A stretch of DNA of 63,443 nucleotides from Deltaproteobacteria bacterium (lineage in GTDB: Bacteria; Desulfobacterota; JADFVX01): contig JAOUBX010000018.1 of the NCBI GenBank assembly GCA_029860075.1, positions 1 through 63,443 on the forward strand, read 5' to 3'. Shown here piece after piece: positions 1 to 9,560 of the stretch. The notes under the pieces were generated by a model. It was not told the origin of the DNA, did not search any database, and saw only the letters and a program-made list of their open reading frames with translations. A program made the translations under genes and the position numbers. Positions within the stretch are counted from its first letter, which is position 1, and each line of letters opens with the position of its first letter.

Positions 1-195
1 ATCTTAAGTTTGTTATAATTGTATAGCATAAAAAAACATTGATTGCAACATGTCTCACGAAAATAGGGTGGAATGTGGAATGATTTAATTGTGTTTTTCC
101 ATGTAATTTATTGAATCATTTTTTTTCATGACACATCTAAATCCGGAGAATTTGCCGGGACAACTAATTAAAGATTTTTTTAAAAGGAGGGAATA

Positions 196-1215
196 ATGAA
201 AAAAGCTTTTGTTTTTACATTGTTTTTATTTTTTACTGCTCCGGGTGCATGGGCGGAGGATCTGAGGAAACTGGCCCTCCATGAGGGACTTCAACCCATA
301 CCTGCTAATGTATCGGAGCTAAACAAGGTCATCGGCAGCCCTGATGAAAAGCTTGTCGAACTGGGGAAAAAACTTTTTTTCGATCCCAGGCTCTCAAAAA
401 GCGGACTTATAAGCTGTAATACCTGCCATAATCTCGCTACCGGTGGTACTGATGGCGTTTCTGCCGCAATCGGCCATAAATGGGTGGCAAATCCTCACCA
501 CCTAAACTCTCCTACCGTTTACAATTCCGTCTTTAATTCAAGCCAGATGTGGGATGGCCGATTCGCAGACCTGGAGGAGCAGGCCAAGGGTCCCATCCAG
601 GCGCCACCGGAAATGGCCGCCGCCCCCGAGTTGGTCGTGAGCAGGTTAAAATCGATCCCTGCCTATGCAGGGGAGTTTAAAAGTGCCTTTGCCGGAGAGA
701 AAGCGCCTCTTACCTTTGACAATGTTGCAAAAGCCATTGCCGCCTTTGAAAGGACGCTTATCACTCCATCGAGGTTTGATGCTTTTTTAAACGGCAAGGG
801 TAAGGCTCTTTCAGAAGGCGAGAAAAAGGGACTCAAGCTTTTTATTGATAAGGGTTGCGTTGCCTGTCACGGCGGCATTGGTGTCGGTGGTGGAAGCCTT
901 CAGCCTTTCCCCGTTGCAGGCAAATATAAATATGATAATCTCGGTGATTTTAAGGGAAACAAGAATGGCTTTGTTAAGGTGCCTACCCTCAGAAATATTA
1001 CAAACACAGCGCCATATTACCATAACGGGGCTGTATGGACACTGGAAGAAGCTGTGACTTTGATGGGTGAGCTTCAATTGGGAATGAGACTATCCAGGGA
1101 TGAGGTGAATAATATTGTGGCCTTCCTGAAGGCGCTTGAAGGCGTTAAACCGAAAATAACCTATCCTGTTCTTCCCTCGTCAACAGCTGATACACCAAAG
1201 CCGGATGCCATGTAA
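196..1215 (+). CDS. Di-haem cytochrome c peroxidase (CcpA/MauG family), periplasmic
   Basis: Likely reduces hydrogen peroxide to water in the periplasm using electrons from a small cytochrome or quinol pool. The 339-residue protein begins with a clear signal peptide ending at AWA (residue 20). It has two covalent haem sites, CNTCH at 74-78 and CVACH at 221-225, which is the two-domain architecture and length of bacterial di-haem peroxidases. The downstream PTLRNITNTAPYYHNG stretch (about 263-278) is typical of the family. An AAGGAGGG ribosome site lies just before the ATG. It is transcribed alone and ends at a strong hairpin. MauG-type cofactor maturases share the fold, but no partner gene for such a role is nearby, so peroxidase is preferred. 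Confidence 0.93.
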   Translation: MKKAFVFTLFLFFTAPGAWAEDLRKLALHEGLQPIPANVSELNKVIGSPDEKLVELGKKLFFDPRLSKSGLISCNTCHNLATGGTDGVSAAIGHKWVANPHHLNSPTVYNSVFNSSQMWDGRFADLEEQAKGPIQAPPEMAAAPELVVSRLKSIPAYAGEFKSAFAGEKAPLTFDNVAKAIAAFERTLITPSRFDAFLNGKGKALSEGEKKGLKLFIDKGCVACHGGIGVGGGSLQPFPVAGKYKYDNLGDFKGNKNGFVKVPTLRNITNTAPYYHNGAVWTLEEAVTLMGELQLGMRLSRDEVNNIVAFLKALEGVKPKITYPVLPSSTADTPKPDAM

Positions 1216-1236
1216 TCTTTCCTGCCCTGCCTTTAA

Positions 1237-1267
1237 ATCCCGGACTGAACAGTCCGGGATTTTTTTT
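1237..1267 (+). terminator. Intrinsic terminator of the peroxidase gene
   Basis: Perfect 10-bp inverted repeat ATCCCGGACT / AGTCCGGGAT with a GAAC tetraloop, followed directly by seven T. It lies 22 bases after the peroxidase stop codon. Confidence 0.93.
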
Positions 1268-1359
1268 GATTAAAACCGATATTTAGTCCTATGACCGGAA
1301 AATAACGAATTTATCTGCTAAAATAAAAGTCATGCAAATAAATAGTGAGGAGGAGTGAA

Positions 1360-1872
1360 ATGGAGGAACAAAGGCAGTCGGAAAAAGAAAAAAAAGAGGT
1401 CGGTTTATATGAAAAACTTGCAAGCAGGTCAAAGGAACTTATCGGCGAGGCAAAAGAAAAAACATCGGGAACGATAGATAAGGCCATTGAAAAAGCGAAG
1501 GAAGAGATGGTTGTAGCCGGTGATTTTAGTCACGAGCAGGGAGAGAAGCTTAAGGCTTTCCTTAAACGTGATCTGGAAGTGGCACGAAAGGGTATCAATA
1601 AAGCAGGACATGCTGCAAAAGAAGCCCTTGAGCCGCACAGGCTTGCAGCAGGGTTCCAGGGAATACTGGCTACTATCCTGGAGGTTGTCGGAGAAGTGTT
1701 TGAAGAGTGGGGCGCAAAACTGGAAGCAAATCTCGATTACAAGACAGGTGAACTCTCTACGCCGGGATCGCTTACCTGCAAAAAGTGCGGTAACATAATC
1801 AAAATCCATGATACGGGCCATATCCCTCCCTGCCCAAAGTGTCGTGGCGTTGAGTTTCATAAATCTTATTAA
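1360..1872 (+). CDS. Zinc-ribbon protein, DUF1451 (YbeL-like)
   Basis: 170-residue soluble protein of unknown function. The first ~120 residues are charged and helical (KAKEE and similar runs). The C-terminus carries a zinc ribbon with pairs CKKCG and CPKCR separated by about 17 residues. This layout matches the DUF1451 family (E. coli YbeL), in which a helical part precedes a C-terminal four-Cys ribbon. A GTG at 1345 would extend the frame by five codons, but the GAGGAGG ribosome site at 1347-1353 is correctly spaced only for the ATG at 1360, so that start is used. It is monocistronic, with its own terminator downstream. Confidence 0.8.
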   Translation: MEEQRQSEKEKKEVGLYEKLASRSKELIGEAKEKTSGTIDKAIEKAKEEMVVAGDFSHEQGEKLKAFLKRDLEVARKGINKAGHAAKEALEPHRLAAGFQGILATILEVVGEVFEEWGAKLEANLDYKTGELSTPGSLTCKKCGNIIKIHDTGHIPPCPKCRGVEFHKSY

Positions 1873-1897
1873 GCTGGCTCATTTTTACCATTTTATG

Positions 1898-1929
1898 AAG
1901 GAGAAAAATTCGCTGTTTTTCTCCTTTTT
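1898..1929 (+). terminator. Intrinsic terminator after the zinc-ribbon gene
   Basis: 11-bp inverted repeat AAGGAGAAAAA / TTTTTCTCCTT with a short loop, continuing into a T run. Confidence 0.85.
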
Positions 1930-2120
1930 TTCTGAGTGTTTTTTAGCAATAGACAGATCCTTGGTTCTCCCGGCAGTCTAAAAGCAGGAAAGTGAATTTA
2001 AACTTTAATATTTGGGAGGAAATAGATAGTGGATTATTTACCTTAAAATTAATCAGCACAAATTTCCAGGTAGACAACAGGGAGTATAAATAAACGTTTT
2101 AAATAAAAAAAGGAATGCCC

Positions 2121-2483
2121 ATGAATAGCGACAAAGGTTTTGAACATAAGGGAATAATGGAGTGGAATGTCAGCTCCGGTGAAATAGTGTGGTCTGATGA
2201 AGCATATAAAATACTGGGTATTGTCCCCGGTGGCGCCCCCTTTTCCCTTGATGATTTTTTTAATCATGTCCATGATGATGATCGTGAAATTACAAAGCGG
2301 GCCATTATTATTGCCCTTGAGAACAAGATCTCAAATATTTTCAATTTCAGATTTATCCGCCCTGACAGGGGATCTGAACTTTTCATTCATTCCACCTGGC
2401 ATGTTGAAGGTGACGGCAGCGGGGAAGCAGTCAAAATCACCGGGATTTTACAGGATGTTACCAAAAGAGGGATTACGGCCTGA
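2121..2483 (+). CDS. Stand-alone PAS domain protein
   Basis: 120 residues made almost wholly of one PAS_3-type sensor fold. GEIVWSDEAYKILG opens the domain, HVHDDDRE marks its middle and ITGILQDVTKRG closes it in the usual PAC-like way. There is no kinase, cyclase or DNA-binding domain after it, so it is either a small stand-alone sensor or the left-over N-terminus of a larger signalling protein. The ATG at 2121 is preferred over the one at 2115 because AGGA (2111-2114) is spaced for it. No partner gene is adjacent. Confidence 0.65.
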   Translation: MNSDKGFEHKGIMEWNVSSGEIVWSDEAYKILGIVPGGAPFSLDDFFNHVHDDDREITKRAIIIALENKISNIFNFRFIRPDRGSELFIHSTWHVEGDGSGEAVKITGILQDVTKRGITA

Positions 2484-2645
2484 GTGGTTTTACAGGTTCA
2501 GGCTTTTTCAAAAATAAGCAGGTACTGTTTGTCCAGGATGGAAGGCGAACTTTTAAGCAAGAAGGCCTGCCTCATCCATTTCAGTAATGACCTGACTGGC
2601 GGGATCATGGAGTAGACGGCGGCATTTTTACAGGACAGGTTCATG

Positions 2646-3014
2646 TCAATGGCCCGCCCCTAAGTTTTCTCTCCACTCTTCTTCCTTAAACCCCACAAGT
2701 CCGAAAAGTTCACTTATCATAAATGGTCTCTTGACAAGCTTGCCCCTGGAAGAAAGGAGATGGATAGCCTCATTTGTATCCATTGACTTGATTTTTTTGC
2801 CAAGGCCCATTTCACGGTAAACGACACCGGAAGTATTAAAGAGTTTAGTAATATCCCCTCCGTAAAAGGTTAGCATTTTATGCAGTTCTTTTTTTGTCGG
2901 CGCCTGCTCAACAATGGGGAGGGTTTCATAAGGGATATTATGAGCGTCAAGAAATTTAATGGCTTTCCTGCATGTGCTGCATTTGTTGTATTCATAAACT
3001 TTGATTTTGTTCAT
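2646..3014 (-). CDS. ArsC/Spx family thioredoxin-fold protein
   Basis: 122-residue thioredoxin-fold protein of the arsenate reductase/Spx/YffB family. The N-terminal active-site motif is CSTCRK (Cys12, Cys15), and a late KRPFMIS motif supplies the conserved Arg. The CxxC form resembles Spx/YffB relatives more than classical plasmid ArsC (CGTS), so arsenate reduction should not be assumed. The start at 3014 is chosen because GGGAGAA precedes it at good spacing; the frame remains open nine codons further upstream. Confidence 0.85.
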   Translation of the reverse strand: MNKIKVYEYNKCSTCRKAIKFLDAHNIPYETLPIVEQAPTKKELHKMLTFYGGDITKLFNTSGVVYREMGLGKKIKSMDTNEAIHLLSSRGKLVKRPFMISELFGLVGFKEEEWRENLGAGH

Positions 3015-3113
3015 CAGCTGTTCTCCCATAAAATAAATCAATCATTTAATCAATCTTTGAAATCGCCCTTCTCTGGGCAGGATTAGAGTTAAAAGGCCCT
3101 GCCATAAGAATTC

Positions 3114-3467
3114 TTACTTTTCTTCGACAGGCACAGCTTTTTTTCTGGCGACAGGCAACTCATCCTTGCATTTATAACAGAACTTCATTCCTTCAAAATT
3201 GGAACTGCCGCACTCCCCGCACTTAATAAAGACAGCCTCTTCATGGGGACGGCCTGTCTTCACGTCAAAGAAAATCACGTCTTCATGGCATTTGGGGCAT
3301 TTGTAGTTCCTCATTCTTTTCAGTAAGAGGTCGGTCCGGCACTTTGGACAGGTGACAACAACATTCTTTGTTTTTATACCGCAGCCTGCCTTTCTCCCGA
3401 TCATGATTAAAACAGGGGGGGCCAGAAGGCCAAGTGCGATGGCGGCAATGATTTGAGTACTCGTCAT
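3114..3467 (-). CDS. Membrane-anchored double zinc-ribbon protein
   Basis: 117 residues of unknown function. One N-terminal hydrophobic segment (about 5-24, IIAAIALGLLAPPVLIMI) is followed by three Cys pairs: CPKCRT, CPKCHE, and CGECG with CYKCK. This suggests two or three small zinc ribbons held at the membrane. The C-terminus is basic, then acidic. A TTG at 3479 would add four codons but lacks a usable ribosome site. It runs in the same direction as the ArsC/Spx gene downstream, about 100 bp away. Confidence 0.65.
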   Translation of the reverse strand: MTSTQIIAAIALGLLAPPVLIMIGRKAGCGIKTKNVVVTCPKCRTDLLLKRMRNYKCPKCHEDVIFFDVKTGRPHEEAVFIKCGECGSSNFEGMKFCYKCKDELPVARKKAVPVEEK

Positions 3468-3578
3468 TTTACTTATCAAACCTCGGATGAATTTTTTTAC
3501 TTTTCGGAATTTTACAGGACTTTGGCTCCATGGGGAAGGGGAAAATTATCACTTTAGCTGTTGGCGGCAAAAATTGAC

Positions 3579-4541
3579 TTATGCCTTAAGCAACACCTTT
3601 AGCGTCCCTTTTTGCGCGGCATAGTCAAAAGCCTCAAGGCCATTTTCCAGTGTAAAGACCTTGCTCATGAGCGGTTTGACATCTGCACTCTTGTTTTCAA
3701 GCGCTTTTATGGCAGGTTCGAAGGGGCCGCAGCGGGAACCGATGAGAGTAATTTCATCTATAACCAGCTGATTAAAATCGAAAGTTCTTTCCCCGGCAAG
3801 GGTTGATTTGAGAACTATCGTTCCTTCGGGCCTGACCAGCTTCATGGCTCGCTCCATGCCTGATGACGATCCGGTGCAATCGATGACTATGTCAAAATCT
3901 CCTCTCTTTTCGGGATGAAGGTTAGCTATGGTTCTTGTTGTTATCCCTCTTTCCTGTAAAATTGCCAGTTTTTCTTCATATTTGCCCTCGACAAAGAGTT
4001 TACAACCGGTCATTGCCACTACCTGTGCCGCAAGGTTGCCCAGTCTTCCATCACCTATAACACATACCTTGTCAACATGAGAGATATTTATCTGCTCAAG
4101 GATTTCAAAGGCAGCTGCAAGCGGTTCAATGAAAACAGCTTCCTCGTCGGAGACAGAATCGGGAATGAGATGAAGGTTTTTAACGGGAAGGGTAAGATAT
4201 TGGGCAAAAGCGCCGTTTTTATCCAGTATGCCCAGAACGGATCTTTCAGGGCAGTGTTTCTCCCTGTTTTTTTGACAGCAGGGGCACTTTCCACAGGCAA
4301 TGTTAATCTCACCGGTCACCCTTTTGGCGACCAGGTTTTTTTTAGAACATTCCTCAACGATGCCGACGAACTCATGTCCCAAAATTCCTTCAAAGCCCAT
4401 GTAGCCTTTTATAATTTCCAGGTCGGTTGCACAAATTCCGGCACAGGTGACGCGAATCAAAGCTTCATCTGCTGCCGGCAGGGGAGGAGGGACGTTCTCA
4501 GAGAGAGTCAGCTTGTTCTCTGTGAAAAGGAGCGCTTTCAT
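3579..4541 (-). CDS. Zinc-dependent alcohol dehydrogenase (medium-chain dehydrogenase/reductase)
   Basis: 320-residue MDR-superfamily oxidoreductase. The catalytic zinc site is suggested by GICATD (Cys37) and GHEFVG (His56, Glu57). A structural zinc loop has four cysteines (CGKCPCC then HCPE). The nucleotide-binding fold is marked by VIGDGRLGNLAAQ, and FIEPLAAAFE supplies the usual Glu. The substrate cannot be read from the sequence; sorbitol/threonine-type and general alcohol dehydrogenases share these marks. The ATG at 4541 has GAGG eight bases upstream and matches the family N-terminus (MKAL). The frame stays open to 4592, but that extension is not family-like. Confidence 0.87.
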   Translation of the reverse strand: MKALLFTENKLTLSENVPPPLPAADEALIRVTCAGICATDLEIIKGYMGFEGILGHEFVGIVEECSKKNLVAKRVTGEINIACGKCPCCQKNREKHCPERSVLGILDKNGAFAQYLTLPVKNLHLIPDSVSDEEAVFIEPLAAAFEILEQINISHVDKVCVIGDGRLGNLAAQVVAMTGCKLFVEGKYEEKLAILQERGITTRTIANLHPEKRGDFDIVIDCTGSSSGMERAMKLVRPEGTIVLKSTLAGERTFDFNQLVIDEITLIGSRCGPFEPAIKALENKSADVKPLMSKVFTLENGLEAFDYAAQKGTLKVLLKA

Positions 4542-4684
4542 TCTTTGAACCTCAAATTTAAAATAACAACGTAGAGAGTAATACCATGACAAGCTTGATT
4601 AGGCAATGTAAAAGACTTATGCTATTTTTGTTTCGGAGGGCCTTCCCCTGTTCCAGGTGAGGGGGGCTGGGGCTTTTACATCGT

Positions 4685-4711
4685 TTGATACATGCTGTTT
4701 TATGCTATAAT
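4685..4711 (+). promoter_or_regulatory. Predicted sigma-70 promoter (extended -10) of the histidine kinase gene
   Basis: TTGATA (4685-4690) and TATAAT (4706-4711), the latter preceded by TGC, an extended -10. The 15-bp spacer is short, which the extended -10 could compensate. It would give a leader of about 120 bases before the ATG at 4841. Confidence 0.5.
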
Positions 4712-4840
4712 GACTTGTTTTTTATATGTCATTCTTTTGTGATTTCAGCTTAATCCGTATTAATTTATTATAAAGCAGAAACCCCCTTTGTCACATGATG
4801 TGATAAAAATATCTCAACTGGAGATTGAGAATATAATTCC

Positions 4841-6616
4841 ATGTATCATACCTTTCTTGAAATATTTATAGTCATTCTTCTTGTGGCGCTATTCTATTGT
4901 TTGTGGAAACTGGGAAAGAATCGCTCTCTACGTTTTTTTCCTCATTCAAAGTTTGGAAGAACAAAGGAGGGGGAGGAAGACGGCTGGAAATTACTGCACG
5001 TTATCGAACAGTATCCTGTATCCGTCGTTATTGCCGATAGCGAGGGAATCGTTGAGTATGTTAATCCCCGCTTTTCCGAAATGACGGGTTATAGATCGCA
5101 TGAAATGCCGGGAAAGCATCTTGAGTTTTTGGCAAGGGGTTGTGGCGATGAAACGCTTTTTGATGAAATGTGGACAACCGTTAGGTCGGGAGAGAGCTGG
5201 AAGGGAGAATTTTGTAAAGAGGAGAAGGGAAAAAAATGCTGGGCCTTCATGTCCATTGCGCCTGTCAGAAGTATTGATGGCCCGGTCAGTAACTATATTG
5301 CCATTATGGAAGATATTACGGCCGGAAAGGAGATGGCCCTGGAGATTGATCGTAATCGCAAAATCCAGGTCATTCTCAATAAAATCCTCAATATTTCTCT
5401 TGAAGATCTCCCTTTGAATGAACAGCTCAGGCGATCGCTGGAGGTTATTATGGAAGGTCCCTTTGACGGCCTTGGTAAATCAGCCGCTATCATGCTTGCT
5501 GATAATGAAAACTCTGAATTAAGGTTGGCGGCCCATGTAGAACTGTCTGAAAATATAATTGAAAAATGTGGGACTGTTCCTTTTGGCAGCTGTATTTGTG
5601 GTAAAGTTGCAGAGAGTGAAGAGCTTGTGCCATTTGATTGTGCGGTCAATATGGAGATAATGCGCGCGCCCGATTACCTGCCCGAGGGGGGGTATGGTAT
5701 TCCTGTCCGCTCGGTAAGGGGACTCCTTGCCGTTATGTCGGTTCACGTTGGCAAAGGGGCTGAAAGTGATGAAAAAGAGATAACTTTTCTCCGGCTCGCG
5801 GCAACGACACTTGCCGCTGTGATTGAAAAGAAGCGCGGCGAAGAGGCCTTGCAGGCAGCCAGGGTGGAGGCTGTTTCTGCCAATCTGGCAAAATCTGATT
5901 TTCTCGCCAATATGTCACATGAATTCAGGACCCCCCTTAATGCAGTTATCGGTTTTTCTGAAATGCTGATTCTTGGTGTGGGTGGAGACTTAAATGAAAA
6001 GCAGATCGAATTTGTTAAGGACATTTACGAAGGTGGTGAACATCTTCTTTCGCTTATTAATGATATTCTCGATTTAAATAAGGTAGAGTCAGGAAAGCTT
6101 GACCTCGACTATTCCTCCGTGAACATGCAGGACCTGATAAAGAAGAGCTTTCTCTTTATCAGGCAGTGCTCTGAAAACAAGGGGCTCACCCTTTCCTGCC
6201 AGGTTGGAGAGGGTGTTGGCCCTGTTTATTGTGATGAGAGGCGGATTAAACAGGTCCTTCTTAATCTTTTGACCAATGCCGTCAAATTTACTGAAAAGGG
6301 GAAGATTGTTGTTTGCGCGTCTCTTAAAGAGAAGGGCGCCGTTATGCAGGTATCTGTAGAAGATACGGGGATCGGCATCAAAGCGGAAGATTTACTGATG
6401 CTCTTTCAGCCTTTCAGTCAGGTTGAAGGGGGATATGCAAGAAAAAATGAAGGGTCAGGCCTTGGGCTTGCCCTTTGCAAAAATATTATCAATAGCCATG
6501 GAGGAGAGATCCGGGCTGAAAGTACTTTCGGCAAGGGAAGCCGCTTTATTTTCACTCTTCCCGTAAAGCATGAGGGCCTCCATGAAGATAAATGCATTTC
6601 TCTTGCAGGAGAATAA
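4841..6616 (+). CDS. PAS-GAF sensor histidine kinase
   Basis: 591-residue signalling kinase. One N-terminal membrane helix (about 5-24) is followed by a PAS domain (about 55-160, ADSEGIVEYVNPRFSEMTGY). A GAF domain follows (about 180-330), with a VPFGSCICGKV segment typical of GAF domains in this kinase class. A HisKA dimerisation domain carries the phospho-acceptor His360 in FLANMSHEFRTPLNAVIGF. The HATPase has N box NLLTNAVKF, G1 DTGIGI and G2 GSGLGLAL. There is no receiver domain and no cognate regulator next to it, so it is an orphan kinase. The ligand is unknown. It stands alone between the dehydrogenase (opposite strand) and the DUF1232 gene. Confidence 0.92.
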   Translation: MYHTFLEIFIVILLVALFYCLWKLGKNRSLRFFPHSKFGRTKEGEEDGWKLLHVIEQYPVSVVIADSEGIVEYVNPRFSEMTGYRSHEMPGKHLEFLARGCGDETLFDEMWTTVRSGESWKGEFCKEEKGKKCWAFMSIAPVRSIDGPVSNYIAIMEDITAGKEMALEIDRNRKIQVILNKILNISLEDLPLNEQLRRSLEVIMEGPFDGLGKSAAIMLADNENSELRLAAHVELSENIIEKCGTVPFGSCICGKVAESEELVPFDCAVNMEIMRAPDYLPEGGYGIPVRSVRGLLAVMSVHVGKGAESDEKEITFLRLAATTLAAVIEKKRGEEALQAARVEAVSANLAKSDFLANMSHEFRTPLNAVIGFSEMLILGVGGDLNEKQIEFVKDIYEGGEHLLSLINDILDLNKVESGKLDLDYSSVNMQDLIKKSFLFIRQCSENKGLTLSCQVGEGVGPVYCDERRIKQVLLNLLTNAVKFTEKGKIVVCASLKEKGAVMQVSVEDTGIGIKAEDLLMLFQPFSQVEGGYARKNEGSGLGLALCKNIINSHGGEIRAESTFGKGSRFIFTLPVKHEGLHEDKCISLAGE

Positions 6617-6741
6617 CCGTCGTCGTGCGCCTGACAGCTAACCAATTCCTGACGTGCTGAATCCTGATTTATCACTTTAAATGCGTACTCCTATGATGAC
6701 AATTTATTGCCATCCTGCCGGAAGACAATTATAATTGACTC

Positions 6742-7053
6742 ATGGGATTATTTTCCAATAACAGGGTTTCCGGTACTGTAAGTCTTATAAAATTCATCTG
6801 GAACCTGCCACAATTTATAAAGCTTTACTGGCGGCTTTTTTGTGACGGGCGAGTGCCTTTCTATTTAAAAATTCTCCTCGTTGCAGCCCTTATTTACTTT
6901 CTTTCTCCCATTGATCTTATTCCCGAACTGTTTAATCCTCTTTTAGGTTTGTCAGACGATGTGGCCGTTCTTTTGCTGGTCTTTAAGTATTTCATACATA
7001 AATCGCCGCAGGATGTCGTGGCGGAACATGTACGAAGAATAGAGACGGAATAA
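6742..7053 (+). CDS. DUF1232 (YkvA-like) small membrane protein
   Basis: 103 residues. The core YFLSPIDLIPELFNPLLG and the SDDVAVLL segment are the signature of DUF1232/YkvA proteins, small membrane-associated proteins of unknown function. One or two hydrophobic segments lie at about 47-60 and 72-85. Its stop codon overlaps the start of the ABC ATPase gene (TAATG), so it is translationally coupled to the exporter and may belong to it. Confidence 0.85.
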   Translation: MGLFSNNRVSGTVSLIKFIWNLPQFIKLYWRLFCDGRVPFYLKILLVAALIYFLSPIDLIPELFNPLLGLSDDVAVLLLVFKYFIHKSPQDVVAEHVRRIETE

Positions 7054-7820
7054 TGATAGAAACTTACGGGTTGACAAAGCGCTACGGCAGTTATGAGGCC
7101 CTTACCGGCCTTGATCTCAAGGTAAAGGATGGTGAGTTTTACGGTTTCCTGGGACCCAATGGTGCCGGGAAAACGACTACTGTCAAGATAATGGCGGGGC
7201 TTTTAAAGCCGACTTCCGGGAGAGCAATTCTGGGTGGCCATGATATTATGAGGGAGCCCCTCAAGGCAAAGCATCTCATCGGTTTTATCCCTGACAGGCC
7301 TTATATTTATGAAAAATTGACGGCCCGGGAATTTCTGCTTTTTAATTCGAGACTTTTTTCTATAGATGAAAATATTGCTTTAAGAAAGATAGATGAATTC
7401 CTGGAAATGTTTGATCTCTACGAGTGGAAAGATGAGCTTATCGAGAGTTTTTCCCACGGCATGCGGCAGAAGACAATCATGGCGGCAGCCCTGCTTCATG
7501 ACCCCGGGATCGTTATCGTCGATGAACCGATGGTCGGTCTTGATCCCAAAGGGGCAAAGCTGGTTAAAAAGATACTGAAGGGGCTTTGCAAAAAAGGGGC
7601 AACCGTTTTTATGTGCACTCATTCCCTTTTTATTGCCGAAGAACTCTGTGACAGGGTAGGGATCATTCAGAAGGGAAAGGTTATTGCTGAAGGTTCTATG
7701 GATGAGCTGAGGGCGCTTTCAAAAAAAACGGCTAAAGAGGGGGCCCGACTTGAGGATATCTTCCTGACGCTTACCGGTGAAGAAGGCACGGATATCGTGC
7801 CTGATGATTTATTGAGGTGA
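7053..7820 (+). CDS. ABC transporter ATP-binding protein
   Basis: 255-residue ABC ATPase. Walker A is GPNGAGKTT. The signature region is SFSHGMRQK, a variant of LSGGQ as often seen in ABC-2 type exporters. Walker B is GIVIVDEPMVGLDP, and the switch His lies in CTHSLF. It starts inside the stop codon of the DUF1232 gene and is followed immediately by the permease gene, so the three form one transcription unit. The substrate is unknown. Confidence 0.95.
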   Translation: MIETYGLTKRYGSYEALTGLDLKVKDGEFYGFLGPNGAGKTTTVKIMAGLLKPTSGRAILGGHDIMREPLKAKHLIGFIPDRPYIYEKLTAREFLLFNSRLFSIDENIALRKIDEFLEMFDLYEWKDELIESFSHGMRQKTIMAAALLHDPGIVIVDEPMVGLDPKGAKLVKKILKGLCKKGATVFMCTHSLFIAEELCDRVGIIQKGKVIAEGSMDELRALSKKTAKEGARLEDIFLTLTGEEGTDIVPDDLLR

Positions 7821-7822
7821 TA

Positions 7823-9499
7823 ATGAGAGGTTTTTTCCTGCTGGCCAACTTACGCTTCAGGATGTTTGTAAACACTGTGCGAACTCTTGACAGAGCAGGT
7901 TTTTACAAATTTCTTTTTTTCTTTGTCCTGGCTTTTTTCTTCGTCCTCGGTGATTACAGTTTTTTTTACAGGATCATTGATTATCTGAACCGGCAGGAGA
8001 TGATAGGCTCTATCCTTATTACCCAACTGCTGGAGATGATGACGCTCACCTTTTTCTTTATGCTTTTTTTCAGCACCGTCGTTGCAGCCATTTCGACAAT
8101 GTATCTTTCCAGTGAACTTGATCTTCTCCTGTCGTCCCCCCTGGGAACGACTTCCATTTTTGTTATCAAGTTTTTTCAGACAGTTATAAACAGCTCCTGG
8201 ATGGTCCTTTTGTTTGGCCTGCCTATGCTGGTGGCTCTCGGTTCTGTTTTTGACAAAGGGATCAATTACTATATTGGAATGGTTCTCTTATTTGTCCCCT
8301 TCATCTTCGTTGCCGCAGGCCTGGGGATACTTTTCACGGTTACCCTCATAAGATATTTCCCTGCCAAGGGTCTGCAGCAGGTCATGACCTTTATGTTGCT
8401 TCTTTTTTTATCTGGACTGGTTATCTTCTTCCGTTTCATGAGACCGGAGGCACTTTACCGTGAGATTGAAATGGCTGACAATATGGTTATGGCTTTTTTT
8501 GAAGGATTGAGTGTGCCCAAGTCGCCTTATTTTCCAAGCGCCTGGTTTACAAGGGGGCTCATAAACATGGTAGAGGGGCATCATGACGACATGTGGATGC
8601 CATTTCTTTACCTGCTCCTTCTTTCTCTTTTTCTTTTTGGCCTCGTAATTATTGTGGCACGGTATGTTTATTTTAGCGGTTTATCGGAGGCGGGAACAAC
8701 GTCCATCAGGGGGAACGTTTCAAGGAGAGATGTCATTGAGAGAGTTGTAGATATGCTGCCTGTTTCAATTCAACAAAGGGCGCTTTTGTCAAAAGATGCC
8801 AAGGTCTTTTTCAGGGACGCCGGTCAGTGGTCACAGCTATTTATCCTTGGCGCCCTTGTTGTCGTTTACATATTTAATATCAAGAACCTTCCTCTCAATA
8901 ATTATTATCTGAAAAACCTGATCGCATTTTTAAACCTGGGTCTTGCAGGTTTTGTGCTTGCCTCCGTTGCTATCAGGTTTGTCTTTCCTTCCGTTAGTCT
9001 GGAAGGAGGATCCATGTGGATTATTAAAAGGTCACCTATGAAGATGAGCAGTTTTTTATGGGAAAAGTATTTTGCCTTCTTATTGCCTCTCCTTATTTTG
9101 GGAGAAATCCTGATGATCGGGTCGAACCTGCTTCTCCAGGTGGATAACTTTATGATGACCCTTTCCATTATAACCATTTTTCTGATTACTTTAGCTGTTA
9201 CGGGGCTTGGTGTAGGGATGGGGGCACTATACCCCAGATTTCGATATGAAAATATAGCCCAGGTTGCCGCCGGCGCCGGAGGGATCATTTATATGGTGAT
9301 TTCCCTCGCCTATATCGGGATAGTTATTATCCTCGAAGCGCGGCCCGTATACACCCATTTTAAAAGGCAGATATTTATCGGTGATTACAGTATGGCAAGT
9401 CTTTATGTCTCCCTTGCCGCCATCGTTGTTCTTACCGTTCTCGCCGTTTTTATTCCCATGAAAAAGGGAATCGAGGCGCTTGAAAATCTTGATCTATGA
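7823..9499 (+). CDS. ABC-2 type exporter permease
   Basis: About 558 residues with roughly 12 hydrophobic segments, the partner of the ATPase directly upstream. The N-terminal half contains LYLSSELDLLLSSPLG, a segment recurring in the putative ABC exporter family (large ABC-2 permeases). The C-terminal half has EKYFAFLLPLLILGE and a GxGMGALYP-like motif. The ATG at 7823 is preferred because GAGG (7814-7817) is correctly spaced; a GTG at 7817 would overlap the ATPase gene by four bases. The exported molecule cannot be inferred. Confidence 0.85.
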   Translation: MRGFFLLANLRFRMFVNTVRTLDRAGFYKFLFFFVLAFFFVLGDYSFFYRIIDYLNRQEMIGSILITQLLEMMTLTFFFMLFFSTVVAAISTMYLSSELDLLLSSPLGTTSIFVIKFFQTVINSSWMVLLFGLPMLVALGSVFDKGINYYIGMVLLFVPFIFVAAGLGILFTVTLIRYFPAKGLQQVMTFMLLLFLSGLVIFFRFMRPEALYREIEMADNMVMAFFEGLSVPKSPYFPSAWFTRGLINMVEGHHDDMWMPFLYLLLLSLFLFGLVIIVARYVYFSGLSEAGTTSIRGNVSRRDVIERVVDMLPVSIQQRALLSKDAKVFFRDAGQWSQLFILGALVVVYIFNIKNLPLNNYYLKNLIAFLNLGLAGFVLASVAIRFVFPSVSLEGGSMWIIKRSPMKMSSFLWEKYFAFLLPLLILGEILMIGSNLLLQVDNFMMTLSIITIFLITLAVTGLGVGMGALYPRFRYENIAQVAAGAGGIIYMVISLAYIGIVIILEARPVYTHFKRQIFIGDYSMASLYVSLAAIVVLTVLAVFIPMKKGIEALENLDL

Positions 9500-9560
9500 A
9501 ATGTTCCGCCTGCCTCTTTACCGTACTCAAGAATTCTACCAAAATGAGGAGTAAAGGTTC

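Noticed and set aside
2481..2620. Possible read-through of the TGA ending the PAS protein as selenocysteine
   Set aside because: The TGA comes after the natural end of the PAS domain, the following codons show no domain, and no SECIS-like hairpin or Cys-homologue argument supports it.
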